Shown here: positions 1 to 11,470 of the stretch, piece after piece
How the letters are laid out: each line of letters begins with the position of its first letter
Position numbering within the stretch: position 1 is the first letter of the stretch
NCBI GenBank assembly: GCA_032358165.1
Contig: JAALGY010000035.1
Location: 558,001 to 622,000 of the forward strand
Origin: Diplosphaera chodatii
Taxonomy: Eukaryota; Chlorophyta; Trebouxiophyceae; Prasiolales; Stichococcaceae
Direction: 5' to 3'
DNA length: 64,000 nucleotides
Translations under genes and position numbers: made by a program
Notes under the pieces: generated by a model
What the model was told of the DNA's origin: nothing
Databases searched by the model: none
What the model saw: the letters and a program-made list of their open reading frames with translations, nothing else

Positions 1-163
1 GAATATATTGCTGTGATCCAAGAGTTCAGTGCAGACTCGGCCAGTAAAGCCAGGCAATTGCAGGTTTTTAACCCTCAGAAACTCTTGTGATTTGCGGAGG
101 ACAAGCACGTAAAGCTGGCGCACGTCTGCCAGCCCTGCAGCCTGCGCATGTGTGCCACACAGC

Positions 164-3100
164 ATGGCAGAGAGCACGGACAGCCCCTGGCTGGTGGCGA
201 TCTGCAGCGTGCTGTTCGACCTTGACGTGGGACAGCGCATCGACAGCATAGTGCCAGAGGGCGCGCTGACGGAGGAGGAAGCCAATGATGTGGCTTTCCA
301 CAGCTTTCCGGTGCGGCACCTCCGGCCGGCCCCGCCTGTGGTGCAGCCCCGATCGATGGGGCTGCATGGAGCTGCATGCGTACCCCTGGTTGCTGACATT
401 TTCCTTAGGGCGAAACAATGAATGGTAAACCCTTGTGAACTGCAGGACTCCATGTCCATGGAGCTGCACTCCAAAAGCAGCGTGCGGGACAGGTGAGGCA
501 TGCATACTAAGGAAGTATTCGTTTACCGTCTGATCAGCCTGGCGTCTGATACACCGCCGAGTGGCGCATGTCGGCCTCGCCTATATAGACCTTTGTGTGG
601 CGCTGCAGCACATTCTTCTTTCGCATCAAACGGCGTAGTGTGCCGCTGTTGCCGGATGGCCGGCCGCCCCTCCGGTGAGTGTGGACCCAGCGGCTGTATC
701 CAGCGTCCTGGCGTGGGGAAGGAGCAGCATGCGCACCGACGGCACGTATCTGTTGCGCAGGCTGCACCACCCGCCGCCAGCCGGATCAGCCCGCTCGGTC
801 AGCAGCCACTACACAGAGTGCAAGAGTCCATACCTGTATGGGTGAGCGGGGCAGTCCTCTGCCACGAGTGCACACGTTTCACAACATGATGTGACTCGAG
901 TCCGCTCTGGGACGGCATTGCACAGGCAGCTGGTGTCAGGTGTGTGTGTGTGATGCGCTGCAGCTTTGTGTTCTGCCGGCAGCGGCAGGATGAGCGGCTG
1001 CGGCGCGGTGGCGAGCAGAAGAGCGTGGTGCTGCTCAGCATGTACCCCTACTCCAGCGTGCTGGGCCCGCTGTGCCAGTACGCCGGGCCCCTGTTCTTCA
1101 ACCTCGGCCACGACGCCCTCGCGGAGGTGCTGAATAGCAGCGGTTGGCAAGCAGCCTTACCAGCACGACAGCACAATCGCCACTGACATCTCAACACCAG
1201 CAGCAGGTGAACACAATCGCGTGTGCTGCAGACGCTTGAGGAGGTGCTGGAGTGGGCGGAGCCAGAGGCGGGCGGCCGCGCCATCCTGTCAGTCGGGGAG
1301 CTGTCGATCATGACGCACCTGCCGCTGGCCGCAGCGCTGCCGCCCCCGGCACCACCCGAAGAGTTCGACCTCCGAGCCCAGGTTGGTGCACGAGTGATGG
1401 TCGACAGATGGCCCAAGACGCAGGCATTGGATGTGCTGCACTTGGCAATGGCAGGACATCCTTGTCTGCATGGTAAGCTTGTCAGCGTGGCTTGTTTGGT
1501 GAAGGCGCAGCTGGCTCAGCAAGCCGGCGGCGGCAGCGGCCATGATGGCAGCGCTTTCGGCAGCAACGGCAGCGGGCACGGCGACAATGGCAGCGGCCAC
1601 GGCAGCAACCACGACGCACAGCACGGCACATTCTTTGAGGTGTGTAATGATAACGATTGCTGTACGATTGGACCCTCGGCTGGTCTCTGCCATTCAGCAA
1701 GCTCGTGGCTTGCTGGCTGCTGGGGGCGCTGATGAATTCCTTGATCCCTGCTGTGCCACTGCAGGCAGACATCTTCACCCCTCTGAAGTCCATCCTGGCC
1801 AAGGCTTGGGTGCTGTGGGAGCTTGTGCTGCTGGCCGAGCCGCTGATGATCTGCGCGCCCACACCAGGTGCTGTTTGGTGTTCCGCATTTGCTTGCATGC
1901 TCTTCCAAATTGCCTTACAGATGAGGCTCACGGTCTTGTGATGTCGACATCTGTGCTGCATACAGCCAGCTGCTGAGCTGCAGGGGAGGCGTCAGCGGCA
2001 GTGGCGGCGCTGATCTCCATGATCAGCCCACTGCCCTACTCAGCAGATTTTAGGCCGTACTTCACCATCCACGACGAGGACTTCGGGGCGCTCGCCGGCG
2101 GCCAGCTGCCGGACAACTCCAACGCGCTGCCGCGCCTCCTGGGCGTCACCAACCTGTACTTCCTGAAGGTGTCTTGCCATCCTGCATCTCTTACTCGTAA
2201 CGTGCTTCCAGCTGCAGGATGACGGTGCAGAATGCAGCGTAGGTTCAGGCATCTGACATCTGTGCTCGTGGATGTTGTTGCATCTGATCTGCTTTGTCCC
2301 CGTCATGCAGCAGCAGGCTGGCCCAGTAGCACTGCCCTTCTTAGATGGACTGGTATCCCTGGTGCCCGACAGCCGCTAACGCAAGCAAAACGTCCCTATC
2401 AACTGTTGTTATGAACGAGCATATGGTGACCTGCAGGCGTTGCCGGGGTGGCCGCACGTCATGTCGACGGGGAAGCGGCAGACGCTGACTGGGCGCAGCG
2501 ACAGCGCCGGCAGCGGCTGCAGCAACAGCAGCGGCGGGGGCGCCTCCACCAGCAGCAGTGGCAGCGGCAGCGGGCGCCTGGGCGCGGCCATGCGGGCAGC
2601 GAGGCGACGAGCCGCCGGCGCACAGGTGCTGCTGTTGCTCTGATGCTTGGTACTTGCACTCGCGTTGGGCTCACATGCCCGCATCTAAGCTTGGTACTGC
2701 AACAATGCAGGTGCTGCTGACCGAGCATGTGGAGAACGTCTGGCTCACAGGCTACAGGTGATAGACTTGACTTTGATTTGTTTGGTCATACCGTTTCCAG
2801 CCGCAGCGCTGTGATTACCTGCCCTGTTGCATGTTGCACAAGCAACATATTGTTTGACAGGCAGCTCAGAGCATCGTGGAGTGCTTTTATGTGCCTGCTG
2901 ACAGGCCGCTGACGCGGCCGGCGACAGCGCTGCTGGCGCGGCTGCTGCCCGCAAGGCCCGAGGACGGCCCTGAGAAGGCGCGACGTGCAGCAGATGCCAA
3001 CTCGGCTGCGCTGCGGCGCCACTTCACGGAGCTCACCGCAGCATTCCTGCAGCCTTTCAGCTCCCTCTTCCAGCTGGTGGGGCATTGACCTTGTTGGCAA

Positions 3101-5133
3101 CGAGATTCCTTGGTCTTGCTATCGGGAGCCAGCTCAGCAGCAACCCCGCAGCTTGGCTCCAAAGCACCGCAGCTCATGCAGAGCACAGTGACTTGAGCGG
3201 TTCAAAACAGAAGGGAACCGTGTGTCAACCTGGTGGGCTGCAGCCGATGCCGCCAGAGGGGGACCAGCCATTGCCAGCCGAGGGGCCGCCGCACCCGCCG
3301 CCCTTCAGCCAGGCCGAGTTCCTGGACTCGCTGCAGGTGCCCCCCATCGCTTGCACAGCCACCTGGCGTTGGTAGAACTTCTGTTTGCGTACACAGCTCG
3401 AGCAGACTCTGGCAGGCGGATCTGGATAGCATGGCTTGGTGCATGACCTCTGCAGGCCGCAAAGTTCCCGGCGCCGCTGCTGGAGCGCTTCGGCAGCGCG
3501 GCCAACTGCGTCGCCTTCTACCGCCGCTTCATCGCCTCGCCCAACTTCACGTCCTGGTTCGAGCGGCGGCGCCAGGCCGCCTGGGCGTGCCAGGTGGGCT
3601 GTCTCCCCCCCTGAGCCTGGTGCTGAATACCTGCCAGAATCCTGCTGCTACACCAGTGCAGTGGGCTGCCCGGCGCTACAACTGCAACCCAAAATGCCAT
3701 AACGCTACAGTACCAGTCCCCTGCTCTGCCACGTGCACATGAACGTGTAGATCACGAAGGTGGCCGTGTGCAACTGCAGGAGGAGGTGTGGGCGGCGGCG
3801 GTGGAGCAGCGGGGAATCGAGGGCGACGATGCCAACCCCCACCAGGTGCCTCCCCTCACCTGGGCCGCCCCATCTTGCAGTCTTGCGGTGGCTGATCGTG
3901 AATCGATGTTTTGAAGGCTTCTTGACAGACATCAAGGGGCGCCATGATAACAGCAGCGCGTGGCGTCCTCTCCCGGGCGGCTGATCTATGAGCCCGGTCG
4001 CATGCCTCCAGAACGAGCACATGCACATGCCCCAGGGGCTTCCACAATAACACCCTTATGCATGGCAGCCAGGAAGCAAGCTCCCCCTCTTGTTGCTGTT
4101 GGTCATTTGAATGCTCACCGGCTGTCCTGCTTCAAAGCGCAGGGCGAGGTGGACCTGGTCGGCGACTTCTTCGAGCTGGAGCAGCGCCTGCAGACGGCGA
4201 CCGCAGCAGCTAAGCGTGCCCCGCACGAAGCTCCCGCGCAGGTGCGGCGACCCACATGCACGTGTACAGTGCCCGCGAACGGCCAGCCTGCGGTAGCACA
4301 GGCGTCCGCTGGGGTGTTGAGTCCCAGCCTCATGCGGGTGTGCTGCCATTGCCCACGCTCTCAGAGGGCAGCGCCTCGGCAGGTGGTTGCCATGCGGCTG
4401 CGCCAGCGGCACCAGACATCGCAGGCGCCACATCACATCATCCCGGGACACACATTGTAGCGCTACTCACTCTGTGTGCAGGCGGGGGCGGGCGAGGCGC
4501 TGGCTGAGGCCAAGCGGGACATGGTGCGCGTGTTCGAGGCGATGCCGCGGGACCTGCAGCAGACGATGCTGTCGGCACCGCGGCGCGCCGACCTGCTGCA
4601 CAGCCTCGGCGCCCACACCAAGGTGCTGCGGACGTGTGTTTGGGTTAGGTTGTCCGTCGCAGGTCGCTCACGCCAAACCTGGCACCTGTGCCATGGCGCT
4701 GTGACATGCAGCACTGCCTGTGCACCCACACCCGTTGTGCATTATTCCGTGGCAGTTGTCCGAACTTCAATGCTCGCATGGGAAGCACAACGCTGGCAGG
4801 AGCTGTGCTTCATGAGAGCACAGGGTAGTTGTTGTGCTGTGCCACTTTCATTGCACAGGCAACGAATTTGGGGATATCGGGGAGGGTCACAGGCTTTGCA
4901 GGGAACAGTGAGACAGCAGCCACCATGTGCTCCCTGTTGTTACAGAGTGTTCTATCATGCAGGTGGCCATCCCTGGGGCGGCAGTCCTGGCCAGGCAGTC
5001 GTTCTCCGACACACCGTCTGCGCTGGAGGCTGCAGTGGAGGCGGGACAGCGGTTCAGGCGCGGCTCAGCGAATGCACCAAACCCAGCAGCAGTGGCAGCA
5101 GCATTGCAGCAAGTCAGGCAGAATTCCTCCTAG
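164..5133 (+). CDS. DENND6: DENND6-like DENN-domain protein (Rab exchange factor family)
   Basis: This multi-exon gene encodes a DENN protein of the DENND6/AFI1 type, a family that acts as Rab guanine-nucleotide exchange factors in endosomal recycling. The first exon (164-310) carries the uDENN opening, with FDLDVGQRIDSIVPEG and AFHSFP. Exons 446-492 and 609-674 join as RDSTFFFRIKRRS. The exon from 964 has FVFCRQRQDERLRRGGEQKS. Later family blocks are LWELVLLAEPLMICAPTP (about 1812-1866), ISPLPYSADFRPYFTIHDED (2020-2080), LLGVTNLYFLK (2136-2168), RRHFTELTAAFLQPF (3014-3058), FYRRFIASPNFTSWFERRR (3518-3573) and GEVDLVGDFFELEQRLQ (4142-4192), in the order seen in animal DENND6A. The last exon ends at TAG 5131-5133. 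Two low-complexity insertions are present: a Gly/Ser/His/Asn run at about 1510-1635 and a Ser/Gly run at about 2495-2580. The start is the first in-frame ATG before the uDENN motif. Exon borders in the middle are approximate. Family assignment is firm; Rab specificity cannot be read. Confidence 0.87.
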
Positions 5134-5399
5134 TCCCTCTGAACCCCTTCGTGGCAGGGAGGTCACTAGCAACGCTAGGCAGGAAAGCAGACTGGACAAG
5201 TTTTGGCCTGTGTGGCACACCATGCCCGCTCTTTTGAAACAGCATTGCGTACCTAGACACGCTCAGAATATGCTGCAGGCTACCGCTGCACAGATATTGC
5301 TAATGTTTTAACATAATTCCAAACATTTGAATTGTCAACAACGTGACCCTGAAGTTGTAAAATACAAGGGGGTCGGGGCAACCAATACGTGGGAATGCA
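5134..5399. other. Short convergent intergenic gap
   Basis: This gap lies between the stop codons of two convergent genes and probably holds both 3' untranslated regions. It is more AT-rich than the flanking exons and has a TGTAA pentamer near 5354, the usual polyadenylation signal of green algae. I see no other feature in it. Confidence 0.4.
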
Positions 5400-7301
5400 T
5401 CACAGGTCCTTGCTGTATATCAAGCAATACCACTGATGTGTGTCAGTTCTTCTGTACAATGGCAGCGGCTCATGCTGCGGTCGTGCAATGCATGCGACAA
5501 AGAATGGCCGCAGGCGGACAGCCCGCAGCACGGCGCTTTCCACCACCGCCGCCGAGGTGCCCATGATGCAGGCAACATGTCGGGGAGGCAGCCCGGCAGG
5601 GGTGGGCACCATGGGCGTCATAACGATCACGCCTCCTACCCTCTTCTGCTGGTGATCTGGGCCCAAATCACTGCTGGCGGGCTGACCTTCTGGTGCACCT
5701 TCTGTGAGATTGCCATTGCAAGCTATGGAGTGGCCATTCGCTGGCATCTCGGCGGCATGACCCTGTTCGTCAAGCACCAGCACTTCGCCGGCCTGAGCAG
5801 AGCAGAGAACACCGGATCAGCATGGACTGTGCCCGTCTTGCAATCACATGACCGGGCATGACAAAAGCCTGAGATTGCTTGCCAGCCAGCACTTGCCTCC
5901 AAGGCCGTCTTCACTTCACTGCTGTCCACTGCAAGCGGCGCATAGTAGAAAGGGACATAGCACCTGCAGCAGGATATGAAAGCGTGCAACTCCCGCCGCC
6001 AGCACCCCTTGTTCTGCATCACATGCCAGGCCACAGTGTGGTGCATGCACCAGATTCGCACCTTGCCGCTTGCGATGCAGGCAGCGGCAACGGCTGCAGC
6101 CGCTCCTGCAGGCTGCTGACATGCCTCCGCAGGTCCGGCAGGGCCGTGCAGACCTGCAGCCATGACCGTGACCGGCTTGCTGGCAACACTCTGACTGTAC
6201 CACTCTTGTAGCGACCAGTCATGGTATGCTGCGCATGTACACACATTTTTGCATCACTGAACACCTGCCAGCGGTCTACAAGCGCCAGTGCTGCGGGCGT
6301 GTGCAGGGCATCGGCTGCGCCGTCAACACGGGACACCACCGAGGTGGCAGACCCATCCTGCTGCAGGGCATCCAGCTGCTTCGGCCACATGTCCAGCACC
6401 TGCTGCACCTGCACAAGCAAGGCCATCAATGCTGGCTTCTCTGAAGTGACTATGCTTCTCTTGAGGAGCATGGCAGCGCTTGCTGCACAATCTCGATTGT
6501 GTTTCTGATCACTGTATAAGTGTGATCATGAGCGCTGCAGCTGCCATCGTCACGGCAGTGGCAGTTCCGGTGCCTTGCTGCTGGTTCCGACAGCGCGGGC
6601 TCTGTGGTTGTGCTGCTGACATGTGATGGGCTCTGCACACCGAGGCAGCACACCTGCCAGCCCTGCTTTGCCAAAATAGCCTGCATGGCTTTGTTTGCTG
6701 TGATGGTCGCCGTCTGCAACGACCTAGCGCCCTGCAGGTCCCGTGCTGCCGCCTCCGCTGCCTCCTGCTATCATGTAGCGGATGGCGGCATTGCACCCTT
6801 TGGCACAGGGATGCTGCAGCAGGTTGGCAGGTGTGCTGACGGCAGGAGCAGCATATGTGTGTGAGACCTTTTGCAACTCACAGGATGCAGAAACGTTGCA
6901 ACAGCTGACCGTCAAGCGGGCGCCGATGCCACAGCCGAAGTGCTGCGGATGGACACGCAACCCCATCAAGAAGGCGGAGTCCAGCTGCCGTTCTAAACAC
7001 ACTGCACCATGAAGAGGGGAGTTTGAAACAGCCATAGACCCCATTATGTTTAAGGGATCATGCCCTCACACACGGCTGGGCATGTCTATGTAAGCGACAT
7101 TGCTAGCTTACCAATCCCCAATACTTTCTGCTCCTCTGCCGCCTCTAGCACCCGCACGACCGTGTGGGCGCTCCGAGAATACTGCAGCAGGTTGTCTGGC
7201 AAGTAATCGTGACCACCATACACGTCCTTGCAGATGAACTGGATTTGTGCATGGTGCGCTGCTTGGTTGTAGGGCACCAGGCGCGTGGTGGCCATGAGCA
7301 T
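5400..7301 (-). CDS. NAT16/HISAT-like GNAT N-acetyltransferase
   Basis: This minus-strand multi-exon gene starts at about 7301 or 7295 (MLMATTRLVPYN). The first exon has DVYGGHDYLPDNLLQY followed by VVRVLEAAEEQKVLGI, matching the YGGLDYLP hallmark and second strand of NAT16/histidine N-acetyltransferase proteins. The next exon (about 6910-7008) gives FLMGLRVHPQHFGCGIGARL, the GNAT acetyl-CoA pyrophosphate-binding motif A. Another exon has TANKAMQAILAKQGW (about 6672-6720), the Asn-rich motif B region. Further exons (DMWPKQLDALQQDG near 6350-6410; VCTALPDLRRHVSSLQ near 6110-6160; a final exon with GTSAAVVESAVLRAV ending at 5400) fit the long C-terminal half of NAT16-like proteins less clearly. 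The acetyl acceptor is unknown; the animal relatives acetylate histidine. It is convergent with the DENN gene and divergent from the GST gene at 7452. The central exon borders are poorly resolved, especially around 6730-6890. Confidence 0.6.
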
Positions 7302-7451
7302 GGCGCCGTCAGCGATGGCCCGTCGCTGCTGGCTGCCAGGGCTAGTCAGGCATTGTGCATAGCCAAGACGAGGCACTCAATCACAGTGTGGATTTGTCAC
7401 TGCGCAGTGCATGCAACGATGCAGTGATCACTGTTTCATGTAGCATATAAC

Positions 7452-10400
7452 ATGGCAGCATCTGGCATCCGCCCAGCTTCCTCCGCAGCTCCCCTCGCAG
7501 GGTCGCAGCATGGTCATCCTGCGGTGCGCACAACCTCTATACACAGCTTATGTTCCTTGTGTGATCAAACCGTGCTTTGCAGCAGTCATCAGCCGTGTCG
7601 AGCGCATGGTGTGCACATTCGCAGGGTGCTTGCAGGTCTGAGCAGGTCGCTCGCGCCTGCGGTGGTCAGCAAGGTGCATTGGAGACGAGGACCTCTACAG
7701 ATCGCAACATGCGTGCCAGCTGTTCGCGCTGCCACCTCAATGCCATCGGTGGCTCAAAGGTAGCACTCATGCACACCAGGCATCGTGCGCCTAGCTGTAC
7801 TACGGCACATATGCTTCATGCAACACCGAGCTTTCTTGGCTTTGCCAGGTCCAGCAGGCCTTGACACCTTTTACGGCCCGGAGCAGAGCCCAGCGACGAC
7901 ATCAACCGACAATGGCAGCTGCAAAGGATGGTGCGGTTGGTTCACATGGCCACTTGTTGAGCGCATGATGTCCTGCACATACTCACCAAGCAGCCGTAGG
8001 ACCTGAACAGTGAACTCTGCTCCCACGTGGCAGACTCACAAGGCGGGCTGAGGCTGCTGGAGTGGACGGGCAGCCTGGTGCCGCAGGGCGTCCTCGTCAA
8101 AGGTGCGCCAATGGCGCTTGAGCACAGCTGCTGTTTGGAACAGCTGCACCTGACTGGAGCACGGTGACGACGCAGCTAGTCGCTGGTCCAGAAGTCGGCA
8201 TGCTGGTGCTGATGGTACACGTACCAGTAGCACGATGGTTGCGCAAGGCAATAAACCAGGCTGGCCATGCGACTTGATGTCTGCTGCCGTGCCCCAGGCG
8301 CCAAGACAACCTGGCGCACGCTGTGGAAGACGTTCATGCAGGAGCTGGCGCCGCAGTCCAAGGACGGCGAGTACGCGCGGCCCTCCTACGACCTGCGCGG
8401 CCGCATCGGCAGCGCCGAGTTCCCGGTGCGCTGTGCCGCACTTCATAGTCTGTTTTTGCAGCTCCCCTGCCTGGCGAGGGACGATGCGTGCCGGCCACCC
8501 ACCGATGGAGTAGGAAACCTGCGTGTCACATGCATCGACAGCCTGCGGGCCATGACCCCACATAATGGATTGGGCATGGGTGGTGCAGGAAGAGGCGGGG
8601 CGGTATGCTGTGTTTGTGGGCAACGCGTGCCCCTGGTGCCACCGTGTGCTGCTGGCGCTCATACTGCGGGGCCTGCTGCCCGCCGTGCAGGTTGTGCCCA
8701 TGGCAGACGACCCGGAGCGCGCCTCCCGAGGTGCCCCTCCGCCTTCGTCGACTGAACATGCAGCGCTGGCTTCCCGCATGGTCAATTTGATGCGGCATGT
8801 CACCGTGGATCTGCAGGCGGCTGGGTGTTTGATGCGCCAGACCCCGTCTTCGGCTGCCGGGACCTGCGGTGCGTCTCGTCACATGATGGCTCGGCCAACA
8901 CGCAAGAGTGGCTGCAGTGCTCTTCTTGCCAGTGCAGATGATCAGCAGAAGCAACATATAGCTCTGCATGCTGCCACAAGCAAGGCAAACTAGCCAAGGC
9001 GGCCCCCCTGCCGGCGGCCGATCTACTGGCAAGTGTATGAGCGTTCAGCATTTGGACGTCAGCCCTGCAGGGAGGTGTACGAGCTGTGCCAGCCGGGGTT
9101 CAGGGGGCGGTGCACCGCGCCGCTGGTTGTGGACCGGCACCAGCGCCGCCTCGTCTCTAACGAGTCCTCAGACATCGTCCGCATGCTCAACTCCTTCCAG
9201 GTGGGGCACATGGCGCCTATGCATGCCAGTGCCAGCATTGCGCTGCGTACCCATAGTCGAGCTCCATGTCCAGCAAGCCCTTTATCATCACACCCACAGT
9301 CATGCCAAAGCTCACAGCGCACTCATGCTGCTACCAACTTCTCTTTGGTGCTCTACATATGCTCGGCATGCCCCAGCGCCCATGACACACCTTCTGAGCA
9401 TGGTGATGTCTGTCCCTAATTGCTACAATCCTGCCTGCAACTCGCAGCTGTCAGGGACCACCAGCGATGTGGACTTGGCGCCACAGCAGCTGCTGCAGCA
9501 GATCGACAGGCTCAACGACCTGATATACAACCAGGTGACATCTGCTATCAGATTTGATCTGATGTCGGGGGTGCTTTGCACTGTGCATGGTATGGCATAT
9601 TTTGCACCCATTCCGGCTTGCTTCTCAGCATGCTCCTGGGCATCTGCAGATCAACAACGGGGTGTACAAGAGCGGGTTTGCCACGACACAAGTCGGCTAC
9701 GACCGTGCCCAGCAGGGCCTGTATGCAGCGCTTGACGAGGTGGAAGCACGCCTGCAAAGCAGCCGCTTCCTGCTGGGCGACAGGTGTGGCCTCATTACAC
9801 TGAGCTGTTCAAGAAACAAAGACCTGTGGAACTGTGAACAGGTCTTCGGTTGTGTCACATCATTGGGATGAGGGTTGGAGCCATGACCCTCTTCATGACT
9901 ATTGTGCAGGTTTACCGAGGCAGACTTGCGGCTGTACCCCACCATCATCCGATATGACTCGGTGTACACAACGCTGTTCCGGTGTGCCCGGCGGCGGGTG
10001 TCGGACTACCCCGCCCTCGCACGCTGGCGCCAGGACGTGTATAACCTGCGTGCGCCCGCCGCCGGCATGCAGGTGCCTGTATGTATATAATGTATCTGGA
10101 CATGGGTTGATGTCATGCCAACTCCAATAGTGTACCATGCATATGCACGCGTTGCCGGACCTGATGTTGGACAGCATGGTTTCTCAAGCATGAGTGCTGG
10201 ACTGTTTACAGCTTACGCTGCTGAGCAAGAGGTTTCGTGCTTTCCCTTTGGCAACAGATCAGGGACAGCTTCGACCTGCCGGACGCCATGCGCAGCTACT
10301 TCCTGCAGCTGTTCCCGCTGAACCCCAGCGCGATCGTGCCGTCAGGCCCCACCCTGGAGGACTTGGGGTTGGAAGGTGCACCTGTGGGGCACTCTGACAG

Positions 10401-10452
10401 TGGCGACGCGTTCCACCGGCAGCAAGCGGCGCAGCCTGTTGCCGCTGCCTGA
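7452..10452 (+). CDS. Xi-class GST / glutathionyl-hydroquinone reductase (ECM4/YqjG family)
   Basis: The enzyme is predicted to reduce glutathionyl-hydroquinones with glutathione. Conserved exons read MQELAPQSKDGEYARPSYDL (about 8334-8394), GRYAVFVGNACPWCHRVLLA (about 8600-8660), FRGRCTAPLVVDRHQRRLVS and NESSDIVRMLNSFQ (9100-9200), QIDRLNDLIYNQ (about 9500-9535), INNGVYKSGFATTQVGYDRA (about 9652-9711), FLLGDRFTEADLRLYPTIIR (9768-9785 joined to about 9910) and DYPALARWRQDVYNL (about 10003-10047). The stop is TGA 10450-10452. The catalytic cysteine codon is 8628-8630 in a CPWC motif with a second cysteine at 8637-8639, where the bacterial prototypes have CPWAHR. The N terminus is uncertain. An ATG at 7452 opens a Ser/Ala-rich stretch that could be an organellar transit peptide, followed by poorly resolved short exons up to about 8300. 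Confidence 0.85.
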
Positions 10453-11470
10453 TGCACCTGGTTGCTTACATTGCTTGGCCATCGCAAATTCAGATCTTCC
10501 CGGCGGATTGCATCGGCACATCATGTAGTCACAAAGCATGGTGTGAAGGTGCAGCGTTGAACAAATACCGTGCGTGCCAAGCTTGTCATGCGCTTGTATT
10601 AGCTGCTGCCAGTGCCGTTCATCAGCGTGTGTCTTACAATGGACATGCTGCTTCCCACCTGCTCGAGAGGGTCGATACAGCCAATGGGTGCACAGGCATG
10701 CACATCCTGCATCCAGCATCCATGATGAGGCTCCTGCAACCTATTGCAGTCAGCAGTTGCTTGAATGTTTGCGACAGATGTCGCGCACAGCATCTCCGAA
10801 CTGGTCACGGTAACGCAGGCGGGCAAGCAGACCCAGCAGCACCGTCGGCGGAATATTGCGTGACTTTCAAAGATTTCATCGTCTCTTTGCGGGGAAACAA
10901 GCGGCTGCGTGATAGTAAGGGACCAGCATCAGTACTCATCAGAACATCAAGGACATCCTGAAATCAAGGTGATGCGGCAGATAATGCCTTGCAATCACTG
11001 TCCAATGCACCTTCCATGCTGCGCACGCTGCCATGCATGGCAGCACGGTTGGCATCTAGCGATGCAGATCAAATTGCACAACAGCTCTTGCCTTGCAGAG
11101 TTGTTGTTAGTCTCTGGAACTGACACAACATACGGGCTGACCCTCAGTGCGGTGCGTTTGAAAGCTGCCCCCATTATTTGAAGTGCACCGTGCAATGTGC
11201 CGAGATGCATGTGCAATCTGCTCTGCACACCAACCGTGGAGCACCTCATTTCCGTCAGCAGGACATCATTCGCAGGGCAAAACGATACTGCCATCCTCTG
11301 CACACATCGACGCAATGCGGCACCCATACACCCAAGTGTGCTCATCCTGCTGCTGCTCGCGTCACTCTTATGGTTGCTTGCGTTTTTGCCTGCTCTGACC
11401 ATCTCCTACAAGGGCATACGAGTGTACGGTGTCAAGCTTTGTGCTCATGCATTAGGTTGCCTGCATGCAG
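10453..11470. other. Intergenic region, about 1.0 kb
   Basis: It lies between the hydroquinone reductase stop and the first recognisable F-box exon. It should contain the 3' UTR of the former and the promoter and 5' leader of the latter. No exon with family similarity, tRNA or repeat was recognised. A 5' exon of the F-box gene could be hidden here, because its first recognisable exon begins directly after a splice-acceptor-like TGCATGCAG. Confidence 0.4.

Noticed and set aside
4476..5237. Plus-strand 253-codon frame overlapping the end of the DENND6 homologue.
   Set aside because: It begins in the exon frame but then runs through an intron; the protein family and a TAG at 5131 in another frame support the shorter final exon.
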